DNA of 64,000 nucleotides, from the NCBI RefSeq assembly GCF_024171695.1, contig NZ_JAMTCF010000004.1, forward strand, positions 248,001-312,000, read 5' to 3'. A model generated the notes under the pieces. The model did not search any database and had not been told where the DNA came from. It saw only the letters and a list, made by a program, of their open reading frames with translations. The position numbers and the translations under genes were made by a program. Shown here in pieces: positions 50,107-60,277 of the stretch. Position 1 is the first letter of the stretch. The number at the start of each line of letters is the position of its first letter. This stretch comes from Actinosynnema pretiosum. Its GTDB lineage: Bacteria > Actinomycetota > Actinomycetes > Mycobacteriales > Pseudonocardiaceae.

Positions 50107-50858
50107 CCGCACCGGCCCGCGCGGGCGGCGTCCCGACCAACCCGGCTAAGGGGCCACGCGAGCGCGCGCTGCGCGCCGTGCCCGAGCGCCCGGCGCGCCC
50201 GAGGTCCGGCGCGGCCGAGAAGGCCTACGCCCGCAAGGCGCAGCGCACCGGTCGCAGACCCGAGCAGGTCCGCAAGCCCGCGCCCGTCCACAAGGCCCCG
50301 TTCGTGGTCATGGTGATGATGGTGCTCGGCGTGGGCATCGCGGCGATCATGTGGCTGTCGACCCAGGCCACCGAGGACTCCTACCGGCTGCAGGAGGCCC
50401 GCGCCGAGGAGACCGAGCTGGCCCGCAAGGTCGAGCAGCTGCGCCGCGAGGTCGCGCAGGCCGAGTCCCCCCTGACCCTGTCCGAGGCCGCGCGCGGCCT
50501 CGGCATGGTCCCCGCGAACGACCCGGCCAGGCTGCGCCAGCTCCCCGACGGCTCGGTGCAGGTCTACGGCACCCCCAGCGCGGCGCCCCTCCCGGCGCCG
50601 ACCACGGTGAGCCCGCCCCCGAGCGCCCAGCAGGACGCGCAGGCCCAGCAGAACGGGACCGCGCAGGGGCAGGAGGGCCAGCAGGGGCAGGGGCAGCAGG
50701 ACCCGGCCCAGCAGGGCCAGAACCAGCAAGGTCAGGCCCAGCAGAACCAGACCGAACAGGGTCAGGCCCAGCAGGGCCAGCCGCAGCCGAACGCGCAGGA
50801 CGGCCAGCAGGGGCAGCAGACCGGTGAGCAGCAGGGTCAGCAGCAGCCGCCGGGCTAG
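50103..50858 (+). CDS. ftsL: cell division protein FtsL with a long Gln-rich tail
   Basis: 251 residues. Identified by position and topology: a basic cytoplasmic N-terminus (1-66), one membrane helix (67-90, [20 protein letters not shown]), and a leucine-zipper segment ([27 protein letters not shown]) typical of FtsL in the FtsQLB complex. [16 protein letters not shown] is the usual actinobacterial end. The following 95 residues are unusual: Gln/Gly/Pro repeats (QGQ, QQGQ) encoded by CAGCAGGGCCAG-like DNA at 50630-50855. The tail would extend into the periplasm. Confidence 0.88.
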   Translation: MTAPARAGGVPTNPAKGPRERALRAVPERPARPRSGAAEKAYARKAQRTGRRPEQVRKPAPVHKAPFVVMVMMVLGVGIAAIMWLSTQATEDSYRLQEARAEETELARKVEQLRREVAQAESPLTLSEAARGLGMVPANDPARLRQLPDGSVQVYGTPSAAPLPAPTTVSPPPSAQQDAQAQQNGTAQGQEGQQGQGQQDPAQQGQNQQGQAQQNQTEQGQAQQGQPQPNAQDGQQGQQTGEQQGQQQPPG

Positions 50859-51362
50859 CGCCGGACGCTCCCCCTCGCGCCGCGCCTCGACCGAGGTCGG
50901 GCACGGGGAGCAGGTGTGGCACATAGGGGTTGGCCGCGTCCACGGGCTGGGCGCGGCTGATCGGCGTTTTCGGCCCGGATCGGGCGAACCCGACGAACCC
51001 CGGCCGCCGCACGCCCGTCGCACCGCTCAAGCCTGCGCCGCCCAGGCCTGCACGGCGCAAGCCTGCGCCGCGCAAGTCCGAGCCGGTGAAGCGCGCACCG
51101 GTCGAGTACGCGCCCAAGAACCCTGCACCGAAGAGGCATGTGCTGAAGAAGCCCTGGTAGAGCGGCTCCGCGTCCGGCGGGCTGGAGGGGTTCGGGAACC
51201 GCGCGCGCCGTGGTCCGGCGGGTTAGCGCCCGTCGAGCCACCCGCGCCTTCCGCACGCACCGCGCCACCGCGCGCGGCACGAACACCGCAGCGCCGCCGT
51301 CCGGCGGACGCCACGAGCGCGCCCGCCGCCAGGCCCGCGCGCACGATCCCAGGAGGTCAGTC
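50859..51362. other. long ftsL-ftsI gap with a possible small basic ORF
   Basis: 504 bases where most actinobacteria have a short gap. The best open frame (TTG 50930 to 51160, 76 codons) encodes KPAP/RKP-rich basic sequence ending in VLKKPW. It looks compositionally coherent but has no recognised domain or strong ribosome site. From 51160 to 51350 I see nothing further apart from the ftsI ribosome site. Confidence 0.4.
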
Positions 51363-53270
51363 ATGCCGGGGCCATCGCGCGGCAGGCCAGCGCGCCGTCC
51401 GTTGTCCGTCCGCAGGCCCGTGCCCGCCAAGCGCGGGAAGGCCGCCAACAGCCGCCTGCGGATCGCCGTCGGCCGGGTGCTGCTGATCGCCGCCCTGCTC
51501 GCCGCGGGCGTCAAGCTCGTGCAGGTCCAGGGCTTCCAGGCGGAAGCGCTGTCCGCGCAGGCCGAGAAGCAGCGGGCCACCCCGATCGACATCCCGGCCG
51601 AGCGCGGCTCCATCACCGACCGCAACGGCAACCAGCTCGCGTTCAGCATCGAGGCGCGCGCGCTCTACGTGCTGCCCGCGCTCATGCGCCAGAAGTGGGA
51701 CGAGGAGGTCAAGAAGAACTCGAAGCTGGAGAGCTACGAGGAGCGCGCCCGCAAGATCGCCGAGCTCGTCGAGAAGACCCTCGGCCGCGAGGTGGCGGGC
51801 CAGAAGACCGACGCGGACACCGTCTACGCGCTGCTCACCAAGGACATCAGCTACACCGAGATCGCCGACCACGTCGAGCCCGACAAGGCCGAGGCGATCA
51901 GCGAGGTGTACGCGGACGTCGGCTACGAGCGCCGGGCCGTGCGCGTCTACCCCAACGGCGAGCTGGCCTCCAACATCGTCGGCGCGGCGAACTGGCGCAA
52001 GGACCAGCAGCCGCCGGGCACGCAGGGCCTGCTCGGACTGGAGAACTCGCAGAACAACCTGCTCTCCGGCACCAACGGCCGCCGCATCGTCGACACCGTC
52101 CAGGGCAACGACACCGTCGTCATCCCCGGTCCCGGCCGCTCCCGCGAGATCACCCCGGCCACTCCCGGCAAGAGCCTTGAGCTGACCATCGACCTGGACA
52201 CCCAGTACGCGGTGCAGAACATGGTCACCGACTACGCCAGGAAGGCGGGCGCGGACAGCGCGTCGGCGGTCGTGCTCGACACCGCCACCGGCGAGATCCT
52301 GGCCATGGCCAACGACAAGACGTTCGACCCCACCGACTTCGGCCGCGCCAGCGACGCCCAGCGCAGCAACACGGCGGTCAGCGCGAACTTCGAGCCCGGC
52401 TCGGTCAACAAGATCGTCACCGCCGCCGCCGCCATCGAGGACGGCATCTACCGGCCGGACAGCGTGCTCACCGTCGACGGCAGCATCAAGGTCGCCGACC
52501 GCACCATCAAGGACGCCACCTGGCACGACACCCAGAAGATGAGCTTCACCGGGGTGTTCGCCAAGTCCTCCAACGTCGGCACCCTGATGACCGCCCAGCA
52601 GGTCGGGGCGGACCGCTTCGCGGACCTGCTGACCAAGTTCGGCCTCGGCACCCGCACCGGCTCCGGCCTGCCCGGCGAGGAGGCGGGCCTGGTCCCGCCG
52701 CGCCAGCAGTGGTCCGGCTCCACGTTCGGCAACCTGCCCATCGGCCAGGGCCTCAACATGACCCTGCTGCAGATGACCGGCATGTACCAGGCCATCGCCA
52801 ACGACGGCCTGCGCGTGCCGCCCAGGATCATCAAGGCCGAGGTGGGCGCCGACGGCTCCCGCACCGAGCTGGGCAGGCCCGAGGGCGTGCGCGTGGTCAG
52901 CCCGCAGACCGCCAAGACGGTCCGCGACATGTTCCGCTCCATCGTCCAGTCCGCCCCCAACGGGCAGAGCGGCACCGGCACCGCGGCGGCCGTCCCCGGC
53001 TACCAGGTCTCCGGCAAGACCGGCACCGCGCAGCAGCTGGACGCCAGGGGCAACTACAGCAACTCCCAGTACTGGATCACGTTCGCGGGCATCTTCCCGG
53101 CGGACAGCCCGCGCTTCGCCGTGGGCGTCATGCTGGACAACCCCCAGGCGGGCACCCAGGAGAGCGCCTCGGCGGCCCCGCTGTTCCACGACATCGCGTC
53201 CTACCTCGCGCAGCGCTACCAGGTCCCGATGTCGGCGGAGCAGAGCCCGGTGGTCCCGCTGGTGCTGTGA
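51363..53270 (+). CDS. ftsI: peptidoglycan transpeptidase FtsI (PBP3)
   Basis: 635 residues. Septal class B penicillin-binding protein. A basic N-terminus, one membrane helix (about 32-55), the PBP dimer domain (GSITDRNGNQLAF..., AVRVYPNGELASNIVGAANW...), then the transpeptidase: active Ser in PGSVNK (SxxK, about residue 347), SSN (about 402), and KTGTAQ (about 550). AGGAGGTCAG lies 2-11 nt before the ATG. Here it uses the SVNK form of SxxK. Forms the septal synthase with FtsW. Confidence 0.95.
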   Translation: MPGPSRGRPARRPLSVRRPVPAKRGKAANSRLRIAVGRVLLIAALLAAGVKLVQVQGFQAEALSAQAEKQRATPIDIPAERGSITDRNGNQLAFSIEARALYVLPALMRQKWDEEVKKNSKLESYEERARKIAELVEKTLGREVAGQKTDADTVYALLTKDISYTEIADHVEPDKAEAISEVYADVGYERRAVRVYPNGELASNIVGAANWRKDQQPPGTQGLLGLENSQNNLLSGTNGRRIVDTVQGNDTVVIPGPGRSREITPATPGKSLELTIDLDTQYAVQNMVTDYARKAGADSASAVVLDTATGEILAMANDKTFDPTDFGRASDAQRSNTAVSANFEPGSVNKIVTAAAAIEDGIYRPDSVLTVDGSIKVADRTIKDATWHDTQKMSFTGVFAKSSNVGTLMTAQQVGADRFADLLTKFGLGTRTGSGLPGEEAGLVPPRQQWSGSTFGNLPIGQGLNMTLLQMTGMYQAIANDGLRVPPRIIKAEVGADGSRTELGRPEGVRVVSPQTAKTVRDMFRSIVQSAPNGQSGTGTAAAVPGYQVSGKTGTAQQLDARGNYSNSQYWITFAGIFPADSPRFAVGVMLDNPQAGTQESASAAPLFHDIASYLAQRYQVPMSAEQSPVVPLVL

Positions 53271-53358
53271 ACACCCCGGATCCGACCTCCCGGAAAGGGC
53301 CTGACCAGCGGTGCGGGTCCGGAATGGATGTGATGGCCGACCACTCTCCGTGCGCCGG

Positions 53359-53364
53359 TAGCCT
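53359..53364 (+). promoter_or_regulatory. -10 element of murE (leaderless, inside the dcw cluster)
   Basis: TAGCCT ends 7 nt before the GTG at 53372, the same layout as at other leaderless starts in the window. Confidence 0.45.
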
Positions 53365-53371
53365 TCCGCGC

Positions 53372-54916
53372 GTGCCTGCCAAGCTTGAGGGCAAGGTAGC
53401 GACCGCCCCACCTCGCCCTTCCCGCACCCAGTCCGTCCCCGTGTCGGAACTCGCCGCGGCAGTCGACGCCCGGCTGACCTCGCCCGCCGACGCGCCCGTG
53501 CTGGTCACGGGCGTGACACTGCGCGCCCAGCACGTGCTGCCCGGCGACCTGTTCGCCGCGCTGCCCGGAGCCAGGGCGCACGGCGCGGACTTCGCCGCCG
53601 AGGCGGTCCGCCGCGGCGCGGTGGCCGTGCTGACCGACGAGGACGGCGCCTCCCGCCCGGAGCTGCGCGACGTCCCGGTGCTGGTGCACCGGGACCCGCG
53701 CGCCGCGCTGGGGGCGCTGTCCGCCCGCGTCTACGGGGAACCCGCCGCGCGCGTCGCCCTCTGGGGCGTCACGGGCACGTCCGGCAAGACCACCACCTCG
53801 TACATGATCGAGTCCTGCCTGCGCGCCGAGGGGCGCGCGACCGGGCTCATCGGCACCGTCGAGACCCGCATCGCCGGTGAGCGGCTCGACAGCGCGTTCA
53901 CCACCCCCGAGGCGCCCGACCTGCAGGCCCTGCTGGCCGTCATGGTCGAGCGCGGCGTCGGCGACGCGGTCATGGAGGTGTCCAGCCACGCGCTGCGCCT
54001 CGGCCGCGTCGGCGGGGCCGGCTTCGCGGTCGGCGCGTTCACCAACCTGTCCCAGGACCACCTCGACTTCCACCCCGACATGGAGGACTACTTCCAGGCG
54101 AAGGCCGAGCTGTTCGACGGCCGCGCCCGCCGGGAGGTCGTCTGCGTCGACGGCGAGTGGGGCCGCCGCCTGGTCAAGCCCGGCACGGTCACCGTGTCAG
54201 CGACCGCGCCCGTCGGCGAGGCGACCTGGACCGCCAGCGGCGTCCGCGTCTCCGCCACCGGCGAGCAGAGCTTCACCGCGCACGGCCCGGACGGGCTGGA
54301 GCTCGCGGTGGAGCTGCGGCTGCCCGGCGACTTCAACGTCGCCAACGCCCTGCTCGCCATCGGCTGCCTGCACGCGTCCGGCGTGAGCGCCGAGGCGATC
54401 ACGCGCGGCCTGGCCGAGGTGCAGGTGCCCGGCCGGATGCAGCGCGTCGACGTCGGCCAGGGCTTCACCGCCGTCGTGGACTACTCGCACAAGCCCGCCG
54501 CCGTCGTGCTCGCGCTCGACGCTGTGCGCGCCCGCGCCACCGGCCGGGTCATCACCGTGCTCGGCTGCGGCGGCGACCGGGACACCGCCAAGCGCCCCCT
54601 CATGGGCGCCGAGGCCGCCCGCCGCAGCGAGGTGCTCGTCGTCACCGACGACAACCCGCGCAGCGAGGACCCGGCCGACATCCGCGCCGCCGTGCTCGCG
54701 GGCGCGCTGGAGGTGCCCGAGGCCGAGCGCGGCGAGGTCGTCGAGATCGGCGACCGGGGCGCGGCCATCGCGCACGCCGTGTCGCTGGCCGCGCCGGGCG
54801 ACGTGGTCGTCGTCGCGGGCAAGGGGCACGAGACCGGTCAGGAAGTCGCGGGCGTCGTGCACCCGTTCTCGGACGTCGACGCCCTCACCGGGGCGATCAA
54901 GGAGGCCCTCCGGTGA
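53372..54916 (+). CDS. murE: UDP-N-acetylmuramoyl-tripeptide synthetase MurE
   Basis: 514 residues. Adds meso-diaminopimelate to UDP-MurNAc-L-Ala-D-Glu: the specificity motif DNPRSED (about residue 427) indicates mDAP and not lysine. ATP loop GTSGKTTTSYM (about 133), and EVSSHAL, FTNLSQDHLDFH are Mur ligase blocks. The GTG at 53372 is favoured for the leaderless promoter; ATG 53333 or 53324 would add 13 or 16 residues. Overlaps murF by 4 nt. Confidence 0.94.
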   Translation: MPAKLEGKVATAPPRPSRTQSVPVSELAAAVDARLTSPADAPVLVTGVTLRAQHVLPGDLFAALPGARAHGADFAAEAVRRGAVAVLTDEDGASRPELRDVPVLVHRDPRAALGALSARVYGEPAARVALWGVTGTSGKTTTSYMIESCLRAEGRATGLIGTVETRIAGERLDSAFTTPEAPDLQALLAVMVERGVGDAVMEVSSHALRLGRVGGAGFAVGAFTNLSQDHLDFHPDMEDYFQAKAELFDGRARREVVCVDGEWGRRLVKPGTVTVSATAPVGEATWTASGVRVSATGEQSFTAHGPDGLELAVELRLPGDFNVANALLAIGCLHASGVSAEAITRGLAEVQVPGRMQRVDVGQGFTAVVDYSHKPAAVVLALDAVRARATGRVITVLGCGGDRDTAKRPLMGAEAARRSEVLVVTDDNPRSEDPADIRAAVLAGALEVPEAERGEVVEIGDRGAAIAHAVSLAAPGDVVVVAGKGHETGQEVAGVVHPFSDVDALTGAIKEALR

Positions 54917-56385
54917 TCACGCTGACCCTGGCCGAGATCGCCGAGATCGTCGGCGGCAGGCTGCACAACACCGACGGCTCGCCCGTCGTCAAGGCGGGCG
55001 TCGAGTTCGACACCCGCAGGCTGCTGCCCGGCGGACTGTTCCTGGCCCTGCCCGGCGAGCGGGTCGACGGCCACGACTTCGCCGCCGCCGCGATCGAGGC
55101 GGGCGCCTCGGGCGTGCTGGCGGGCCGCGAGGTCCCCGCGCCCTCGGTGATCGCCCCGCCGGTCGCCCCCGCCGACGAGCACGAGGGCGCCTACGTGCTG
55201 TCCGGCGACAGCGACGGCTCCGGCGCGGCCGTGCTCGCCGCGCTGGGCAAGCTCGCCAGGCACGTCACCGACGAGCTCACCGCGTCCGGGCTGGCCGTCG
55301 TCGGCGTCACCGGCTCCTCGGGCAAGACGTCCACCAAGGACCTCATCGCCCAGGTGCTGTCCCCGATGGGCCCCACGATCGCCCCGCCCGGCTCGTTCAA
55401 CAACGAGCTGGGCCACCCGTGGACCGCGCTGCGCGCCGACGAGGACACCGGCTACCTGGTGCTGGAGCTGTCCGCGCGCGGTCCCGGCCACATCGCGGAC
55501 CTGTGCGCCGTCGCGCCCCCGAGGATCGGCGCGGTGCTCAACGTCGGCACCGCCCACCTCGGCGAGTTCGGCTCCCGCGAGGGCGTCGCCCGCACCAAGG
55601 GCGAGCTGGTCGAGGCCCTGCCCGAGGACGGCGTCGCGGTGCTCAACGCCGACGACCCGCTGGTGCTGGCCATGGCCGACCGCACGAGGGCGAAGGTCGT
55701 CCTCGTCGGCGAGCACGGCAGGGCGCACGTCCGCGCGGTCGACATCGTCCTCGACGACCAGGCCCGCCCCGGTTTCACGCTCCTCACCCCGCGCGGCAGC
55801 GCGCGCGTCCAGCTCGCCGTGCACGGTCCCCACCAGGTCGGCAACGCGCTCACCGCCGCCGCCATCGCGCTGGAGCTCGGCGCCACGCCCCAGGAGGTCG
55901 CCGACCGGCTGGCCTCGGCGAAGCCGGTCTCCGCGCACCGCATGGAGGTCGTGGACCGGGCCGACGGCGTCACGGTCGTCAACGACGCCTACAACGCCAA
56001 CCCGGAGTCGGTGAAGGCGGCGCTGAAGTCGCTGGCCACCATCTCCCGCTCCACCACCCCCGCGCGGCGCAGCTGGGCCGTGCTGGGGCCGATGGCGGAG
56101 CTGGGCGCCGACTCGGTGCGCGCGCACGACGAGATCGGCAGGCTCGCGGTGCGCCTGGACGTCAACCGGCTGGTCGTCATCGGTGACGACGCCCGCGCGA
56201 TGCACCAGGGAGCGCACCTGGAAGGATCATGGGGCGACGAGTCGATCCTGGTGCCGGACGTCGCTGCGGCGATCGAACTGCTGCGCGACGAGGTGCGGCC
56301 CGGTGACGTCGTTCTGGTTAAGGCATCCAACTCATACGGCCTGTGGCGGGTTGCCGAGGCTCTCCTGGAGGCGGGCAGCAAGTGA
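54913..56385 (+). CDS. murF: UDP-MurNAc-tripeptide D-Ala-D-Ala ligase MurF
   Basis: 490 residues. Completes the pentapeptide by adding D-Ala-D-Ala. ATP loop [11 protein letters not shown] near residue 133, [25 protein letters not shown], and [14 protein letters not shown] are MurF-specific blocks. GTG start overlapping the murE stop, and its stop overlaps the mraY GTG. Confidence 0.96.
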   Translation: MITLTLAEIAEIVGGRLHNTDGSPVVKAGVEFDTRRLLPGGLFLALPGERVDGHDFAAAAIEAGASGVLAGREVPAPSVIAPPVAPADEHEGAYVLSGDSDGSGAAVLAALGKLARHVTDELTASGLAVVGVTGSSGKTSTKDLIAQVLSPMGPTIAPPGSFNNELGHPWTALRADEDTGYLVLELSARGPGHIADLCAVAPPRIGAVLNVGTAHLGEFGSREGVARTKGELVEALPEDGVAVLNADDPLVLAMADRTRAKVVLVGEHGRAHVRAVDIVLDDQARPGFTLLTPRGSARVQLAVHGPHQVGNALTAAAIALELGATPQEVADRLASAKPVSAHRMEVVDRADGVTVVNDAYNANPESVKAALKSLATISRSTTPARRSWAVLGPMAELGADSVRAHDEIGRLAVRLDVNRLVVIGDDARAMHQGAHLEGSWGDESILVPDVAAAIELLRDEVRPGDVVLVKASNSYGLWRVAEALLEAGSK

Positions 56386-57470
56386 AGAGCATCCTGATCG
56401 CGGCGGCGATCGCGCTGATCACGTCGATCATGCTCACGCCGTACCTGATCAAGATCTTCTCGCGGCAGGGCTTCGGCCAGGAGATCCGCGAGGAGGGCCC
56501 GCAGAGCCACAAGACCAAGCGCGGCACGCCCACCATGGGCGGTGTCGCGATCCTGGTGGCGATGTGGGCCGGTTACCTCGGCGCGCACCTGGTGAACTCC
56601 ATGTCCGCGTCGGCGCAGGACCAGACGCCCACCGCGTCCGGCCTGCTCGTCCTCATGCTCACCACCTCGCTGGGCGTCGTCGGCTTCCTCGACGACTTCA
56701 TCAAGATCCGCAAGCAGCGCAACCTCGGCCTGAACAAGACCGCGAAGCTCGTCGGCCAGTTCGTGGCCACGATCATCTTCGCGGTGCTGGTCGTGCAGTT
56801 CCCGGACAACCAGGGCCTGACGCCCGCGTCGGTGAACCTGTCGTTCGTCCGCGACATCACGGTGGTCTCGTTCGGCGTCATCGGCTTCGTGGTGTTCTGC
56901 TACGCGGCGATCAGCGCCTGGTCCAACGCGGTGAACCTGACCGACGGCCTCGACGGCCTCGCGGGCGGCACCTCGGCGATGGTGTTCGGCACCTACGTGG
57001 TGATCAGCTTCTGGCAGTTCCGCTACAACTGCACCAACATGCCGGTCGCGGGCTGCTACGACGTGCGCGACCCGCTGGACCTGGCGCTCGTCGCCGCCGC
57101 CGCGATGGCGGGCTGCATCGGCTTCCTGTGGTGGAACGCGGCCCCGGCCAAGATCTTCATGGGTGACACCGGCTCGCTCGCGCTCGGCGGCCTGGTCGCC
57201 GGTCTGTCCATCACCACCCGCACCGAGCTGCTCATGGTCGTCATCGGCGGCATGTTCGTGGTCGAGGCGCTGTCGGTGGTGCTCCAGGTCGCGGTGTTCC
57301 GCACGTCCAGGCGGCGGTTGTTCCGCATGGCCCCGTTCCACCACCACTTCGAGCTCGCGGGCTGGGCGGAAACCACGGTCATCATCCGGTTCTGGCTCCT
57401 CGGCGGCATCTGCTGCATGTTGGGCCTGGGCCTGTTCTACAGCGAGTGGCTCACCGCGGTCGGGAGCTGA
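56382..57470 (+). CDS. mraY: phospho-MurNAc-pentapeptide translocase MraY
   Basis: 362 residues, ten membrane helices. Transfers the UDP-linked precursor to undecaprenyl phosphate, making lipid I. Seen: [13 protein letters not shown], the catalytic [42 protein letters not shown] and the C-terminal [20 protein letters not shown] start inside the murF stop. Confidence 0.96.
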   Translation: MKSILIAAAIALITSIMLTPYLIKIFSRQGFGQEIREEGPQSHKTKRGTPTMGGVAILVAMWAGYLGAHLVNSMSASAQDQTPTASGLLVLMLTTSLGVVGFLDDFIKIRKQRNLGLNKTAKLVGQFVATIIFAVLVVQFPDNQGLTPASVNLSFVRDITVVSFGVIGFVVFCYAAISAWSNAVNLTDGLDGLAGGTSAMVFGTYVVISFWQFRYNCTNMPVAGCYDVRDPLDLALVAAAAMAGCIGFLWWNAAPAKIFMGDTGSLALGGLVAGLSITTRTELLMVVIGGMFVVEALSVVLQVAVFRTSRRRLFRMAPFHHHFELAGWAETTVIIRFWLLGGICCMLGLGLFYSEWLTAVGS

Positions 57471-57472
57471 CC

Positions 57473-58825
57473 GTGGGGTTCCTGGCTGGACGTTCGGCGC
57501 TCGTCGCGGGCGCCGGGGTGGCGGGCCGCTCGGCGGCGGAGGCCCTGCTGGCGGCGGGCGCGACGGTCACCGTGACCGACTCCTCCGCCGACCGGTTGGC
57601 CGCGATGGGCGAGCTGCTGCCCGGAGTCGACCTGGTGGCGGGGCTCGTTGCCCCGCCCGAGGGCGTCGACCTGGTGGTGACCAGTCCGGGGTGGCGCCCG
57701 GACAACCCCCTGCTGGCCGCCTCGGCGGCGGCCGGGGTCGAGGTGATCGGCGAGGTCGAGCTGGCCTGGCGGATGGCCGCCGAGCTGGCCGACCCGCCCG
57801 CGTGGCTGGTGGTCACCGGCACCAACGGCAAGACCACGACCGTGACCATGCTGGAGTCGATCCTGCGGGCGGCGGGGCTGGACGCGATCGCGTGCGGCAA
57901 CGTCGGCCTGCCGGTGGTCGACGCGCTGCTCGCCGGGCACCGGGTGCTCGCGGTCGAGCTGTCGAGCTTCCAGCTGCACTGGTCCCCGTCCGTGCGGCCG
58001 ACCGCCGGGGTGCTGCTCAACGTCGCCGAGGACCACCTGGACTGGCACGGGTCGCTGGAGGCGTACGCGCTGGCCAAGGCGGGCGCGCTGGTCGGCGACG
58101 TGGCGATCGCCGGGGTCGACGACCCGTACGTGGCGAAGCTGCTGACCGAGGCTCCGGGGACCGCGCACGTCGGGATCACCCTGGGGGAGCCCGAGGAGGG
58201 GCAGCTCGGGGTCGCGGGCGGCTACCTGGTGGACCGGGCGTTCGGCCCGGACAGCAGGCTGGCGGCGGTGGCGGACGTGACGCCCGGCGGTCCGCCCGGC
58301 ATCGCGGACGCCCTCGCGGCGGCGGCGCTGGCGCGGGCCTACGGGGTCGAGCCGGAGGCGGTCCGCAGGGGCCTGCTGGACTTCCGGCCGGGCGACCACC
58401 GGGGTGTGGTCGTCGGCGAGGTCGGCGGGGTGCGGTACGTGAACGACTCGAAGGCGACCAACCCGCACGCGGCCGTGGCGTCGCTGCGGTCGCACGAGAG
58501 CGTGGTGTGGATCGCGGGCGGGCTGCTCAAGGGCGCGTCGGTGGCCGAGCTGGTCAGGGCCGAGGGGCACCGGCTGCGCGCGGCCGTGCTGATCGGCGCC
58601 GACCGGGCGGCGATCGCGGCGGCGCTGGCGGAGCACGCGCCCGCGGTGCCGGTGGTGGAGCTCGCCGAGGGCGGCATGGCGGGCGCGGTGCGCGCGGCGG
58701 CCGGGTTCGCGCGGCCGGGCGACGCGGTGCTGCTGGCGCCCGCTGCGGCGTCGATGGACATGTTCGCGGATTACGCGCACCGGGGGCGGGCTTTCGCCGA
58801 GGCGGTGCGCGAACTGGCCGGGTGA
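57473..58825 (+). CDS. murD: UDP-N-acetylmuramoylalanine-D-glutamate ligase MurD
   Basis: 450 residues. Adds D-Glu to UDP-MurNAc-L-Ala. ATP loop VTGTNGKTTTVTM near residue 113, VELSSFQLHW, LNVAEDHLDWHG and DSKATNPHA are intact. GTG at 57473, 2 nt after the mraY stop, with GAGCTGACC upstream. It is followed by a terminator instead of by ftsW. Confidence 0.95.
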   Translation: MGFLAGRSALVAGAGVAGRSAAEALLAAGATVTVTDSSADRLAAMGELLPGVDLVAGLVAPPEGVDLVVTSPGWRPDNPLLAASAAAGVEVIGEVELAWRMAAELADPPAWLVVTGTNGKTTTVTMLESILRAAGLDAIACGNVGLPVVDALLAGHRVLAVELSSFQLHWSPSVRPTAGVLLNVAEDHLDWHGSLEAYALAKAGALVGDVAIAGVDDPYVAKLLTEAPGTAHVGITLGEPEEGQLGVAGGYLVDRAFGPDSRLAAVADVTPGGPPGIADALAAAALARAYGVEPEAVRRGLLDFRPGDHRGVVVGEVGGVRYVNDSKATNPHAAVASLRSHESVVWIAGGLLKGASVAELVRAEGHRLRAAVLIGADRAAIAAALAEHAPAVPVVELAEGGMAGAVRAAAGFARPGDAVLLAPAAASMDMFADYAHRGRAFAEAVRELAG

Positions 58826-58847
58826 GCGCGCTCCTGGGCTTGTGCGG

Positions 58848-58887
58848 AAGGACCCCGTTCCCCGGTTGGGGGATGGGGTCCTTCCGC
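58848..58887 (+). terminator. terminator between murD and the inserted cassette
   Basis: GGAAGGACCCC (58848-58858) pairs perfectly with GGGGTCCTTCC (58877-58887) and an inner CCCC/GGGG pair extends the stem. It is 22 nt after the murD stop and followed by GCTTTCC. It ends the upstream dcw transcript, so ftsW needs its own promoter. Confidence 0.8.
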
Positions 58888-58980
58888 TTTCCGGGGCGAG
58901 GTGGGCGGGGACCGCAGATGTGCGGCAGGGGGCGGTGGCGGCGCGCCGACCGTGGGGGAGTGCGAGCGGGGGATTCCGGG

Positions 58981-60258
58981 GTGGTCGGGGACCGCCGGGT
59001 GGACGTCCTGGTCGTCGGCGCGGGGCCTGCCGGGCTGGCCGCCTCGGCGGCGCTGGCCCCGTGGTCGGGGGAGGTGCTGCTGCTCGACCGGGGCGGACCG
59101 CTCGCCCTGCGGTCGGAGGACGACCCCGGCGACCTGGTCTCCGGGCAGGGCGGGGCCGGGCTGTACTCGGACGGGAAGTTCTCCTTCCACCCGTCCGCTT
59201 CCCGGTTGTGGGAGGTCGAGCCCCAGGGGGCGCTGGCCGAGTCCTACCGGTGGTTCGCCGACCTGCTGGCGGACGTGCTCCCGGTGCCCGGATACCCGGA
59301 GGGGCGGGTGAGCGGACCAGCGGCGCCACCGCCGGTCGGCGCGCGCCGCAAGTCCTACCGGTCCCGCTACGTGCCGTTGGAGCAGCGCTTCGAGCTGGTC
59401 GGTGAGTTGTCGCGAGCAGGCGGGCGGGAGATCCTGTTCGACACCGAGGTCGTCGAGGTCCACCCGAGGCGCGGCGGTCCCGTCGACCTGGTCGTCCGGC
59501 GACGGGGGAGCACCGCTGTGATCACCGCGAGGGCCGTCGTGCTGGCGGGGGGCCGGTTCGGTCCGCTCTCCGCCCGGCTGGACCGGCGGCACCTGCGGTT
59601 CGAGCGCGTCGAACTGGGCCTGCGGATCGAGCAGCCCGCGCCGGTGTTCTTCCTGCTGGACGAGCCCGACCTGGACCCGAAGTACCTGATCCCGGACCCG
59701 GTCACCGGGGCGCAGTGGCGCACCTTCTGCTGCTGCCGGGACGGCCGGGTCGTGCCGACCGCCTTCGGGCGGTGGCGCTCGTTGTCCGGGCGCGCGGACT
59801 GCCCGCCCACCGGGCTGTCCAACGTCGGGTTCACCATGCGGGTCACCGACGAGGCGCGGGGGCGCGCGCTGCTCGGGCTGCTGGCCACCTCGGTGCCCGG
59901 CAGGAGCGTTCCCGAAGGTCTTCCCTGGGAGCGGTTCATGGCGGACGACGACGGAGGTGCGGAACTGCTGGGCGGCGGCGAGGGCGCTCCGTGGCTGCTG
60001 AGCGCCGTGCGGCGTGGGCTCATCACACTATCGGGGCTATTCGGCGACACGCCCTTGTCCGGTTCGGTGCTGCACTGGCCCGCCGTCGAAGGGGTTGGAT
60101 ACTATCCGCGAACCGATTCCGGTTTGCGATTGCCGGGATTCCCCCTGTGGGTCGCGGGGGACGCGTCCGGGAAATTCCGCGGAATCACGGCAGCGCTGGT
60201 GAGCGGTCACTTCTCCGGACAGCAGGCGCTGCTGCGCCTGCGCGAGGGATCGGTGTGA
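58981..60258 (+). CDS. COG2509-like FAD-dependent oxidoreductase
   Basis: 425 residues. Starts with the FAD-binding VDVLVVGAGPAGLAASAAL. SGQGGAGLYSDGKFSF is the motif of the COG2509 family of uncharacterised FAD dehydrogenases, and the late VAGDASGKFRGITAALVSG is the second FAD contact. The GTG at 58981 has GGGGGA upstream. Rare codons (CTA, ACA, ATC-rich) become frequent in the last 250 nt. It is the first gene of the cassette, following a terminator. The substrate is unknown. Confidence 0.75.
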   Translation: MVGDRRVDVLVVGAGPAGLAASAALAPWSGEVLLLDRGGPLALRSEDDPGDLVSGQGGAGLYSDGKFSFHPSASRLWEVEPQGALAESYRWFADLLADVLPVPGYPEGRVSGPAAPPPVGARRKSYRSRYVPLEQRFELVGELSRAGGREILFDTEVVEVHPRRGGPVDLVVRRRGSTAVITARAVVLAGGRFGPLSARLDRRHLRFERVELGLRIEQPAPVFFLLDEPDLDPKYLIPDPVTGAQWRTFCCCRDGRVVPTAFGRWRSLSGRADCPPTGLSNVGFTMRVTDEARGRALLGLLATSVPGRSVPEGLPWERFMADDDGGAELLGGGEGAPWLLSAVRRGLITLSGLFGDTPLSGSVLHWPAVEGVGYYPRTDSGLRLPGFPLWVAGDASGKFRGITAALVSGHFSGQQALLRLREGSV

Positions 60259-60277
60259 CGGTCGACGTGGAGGTCTG

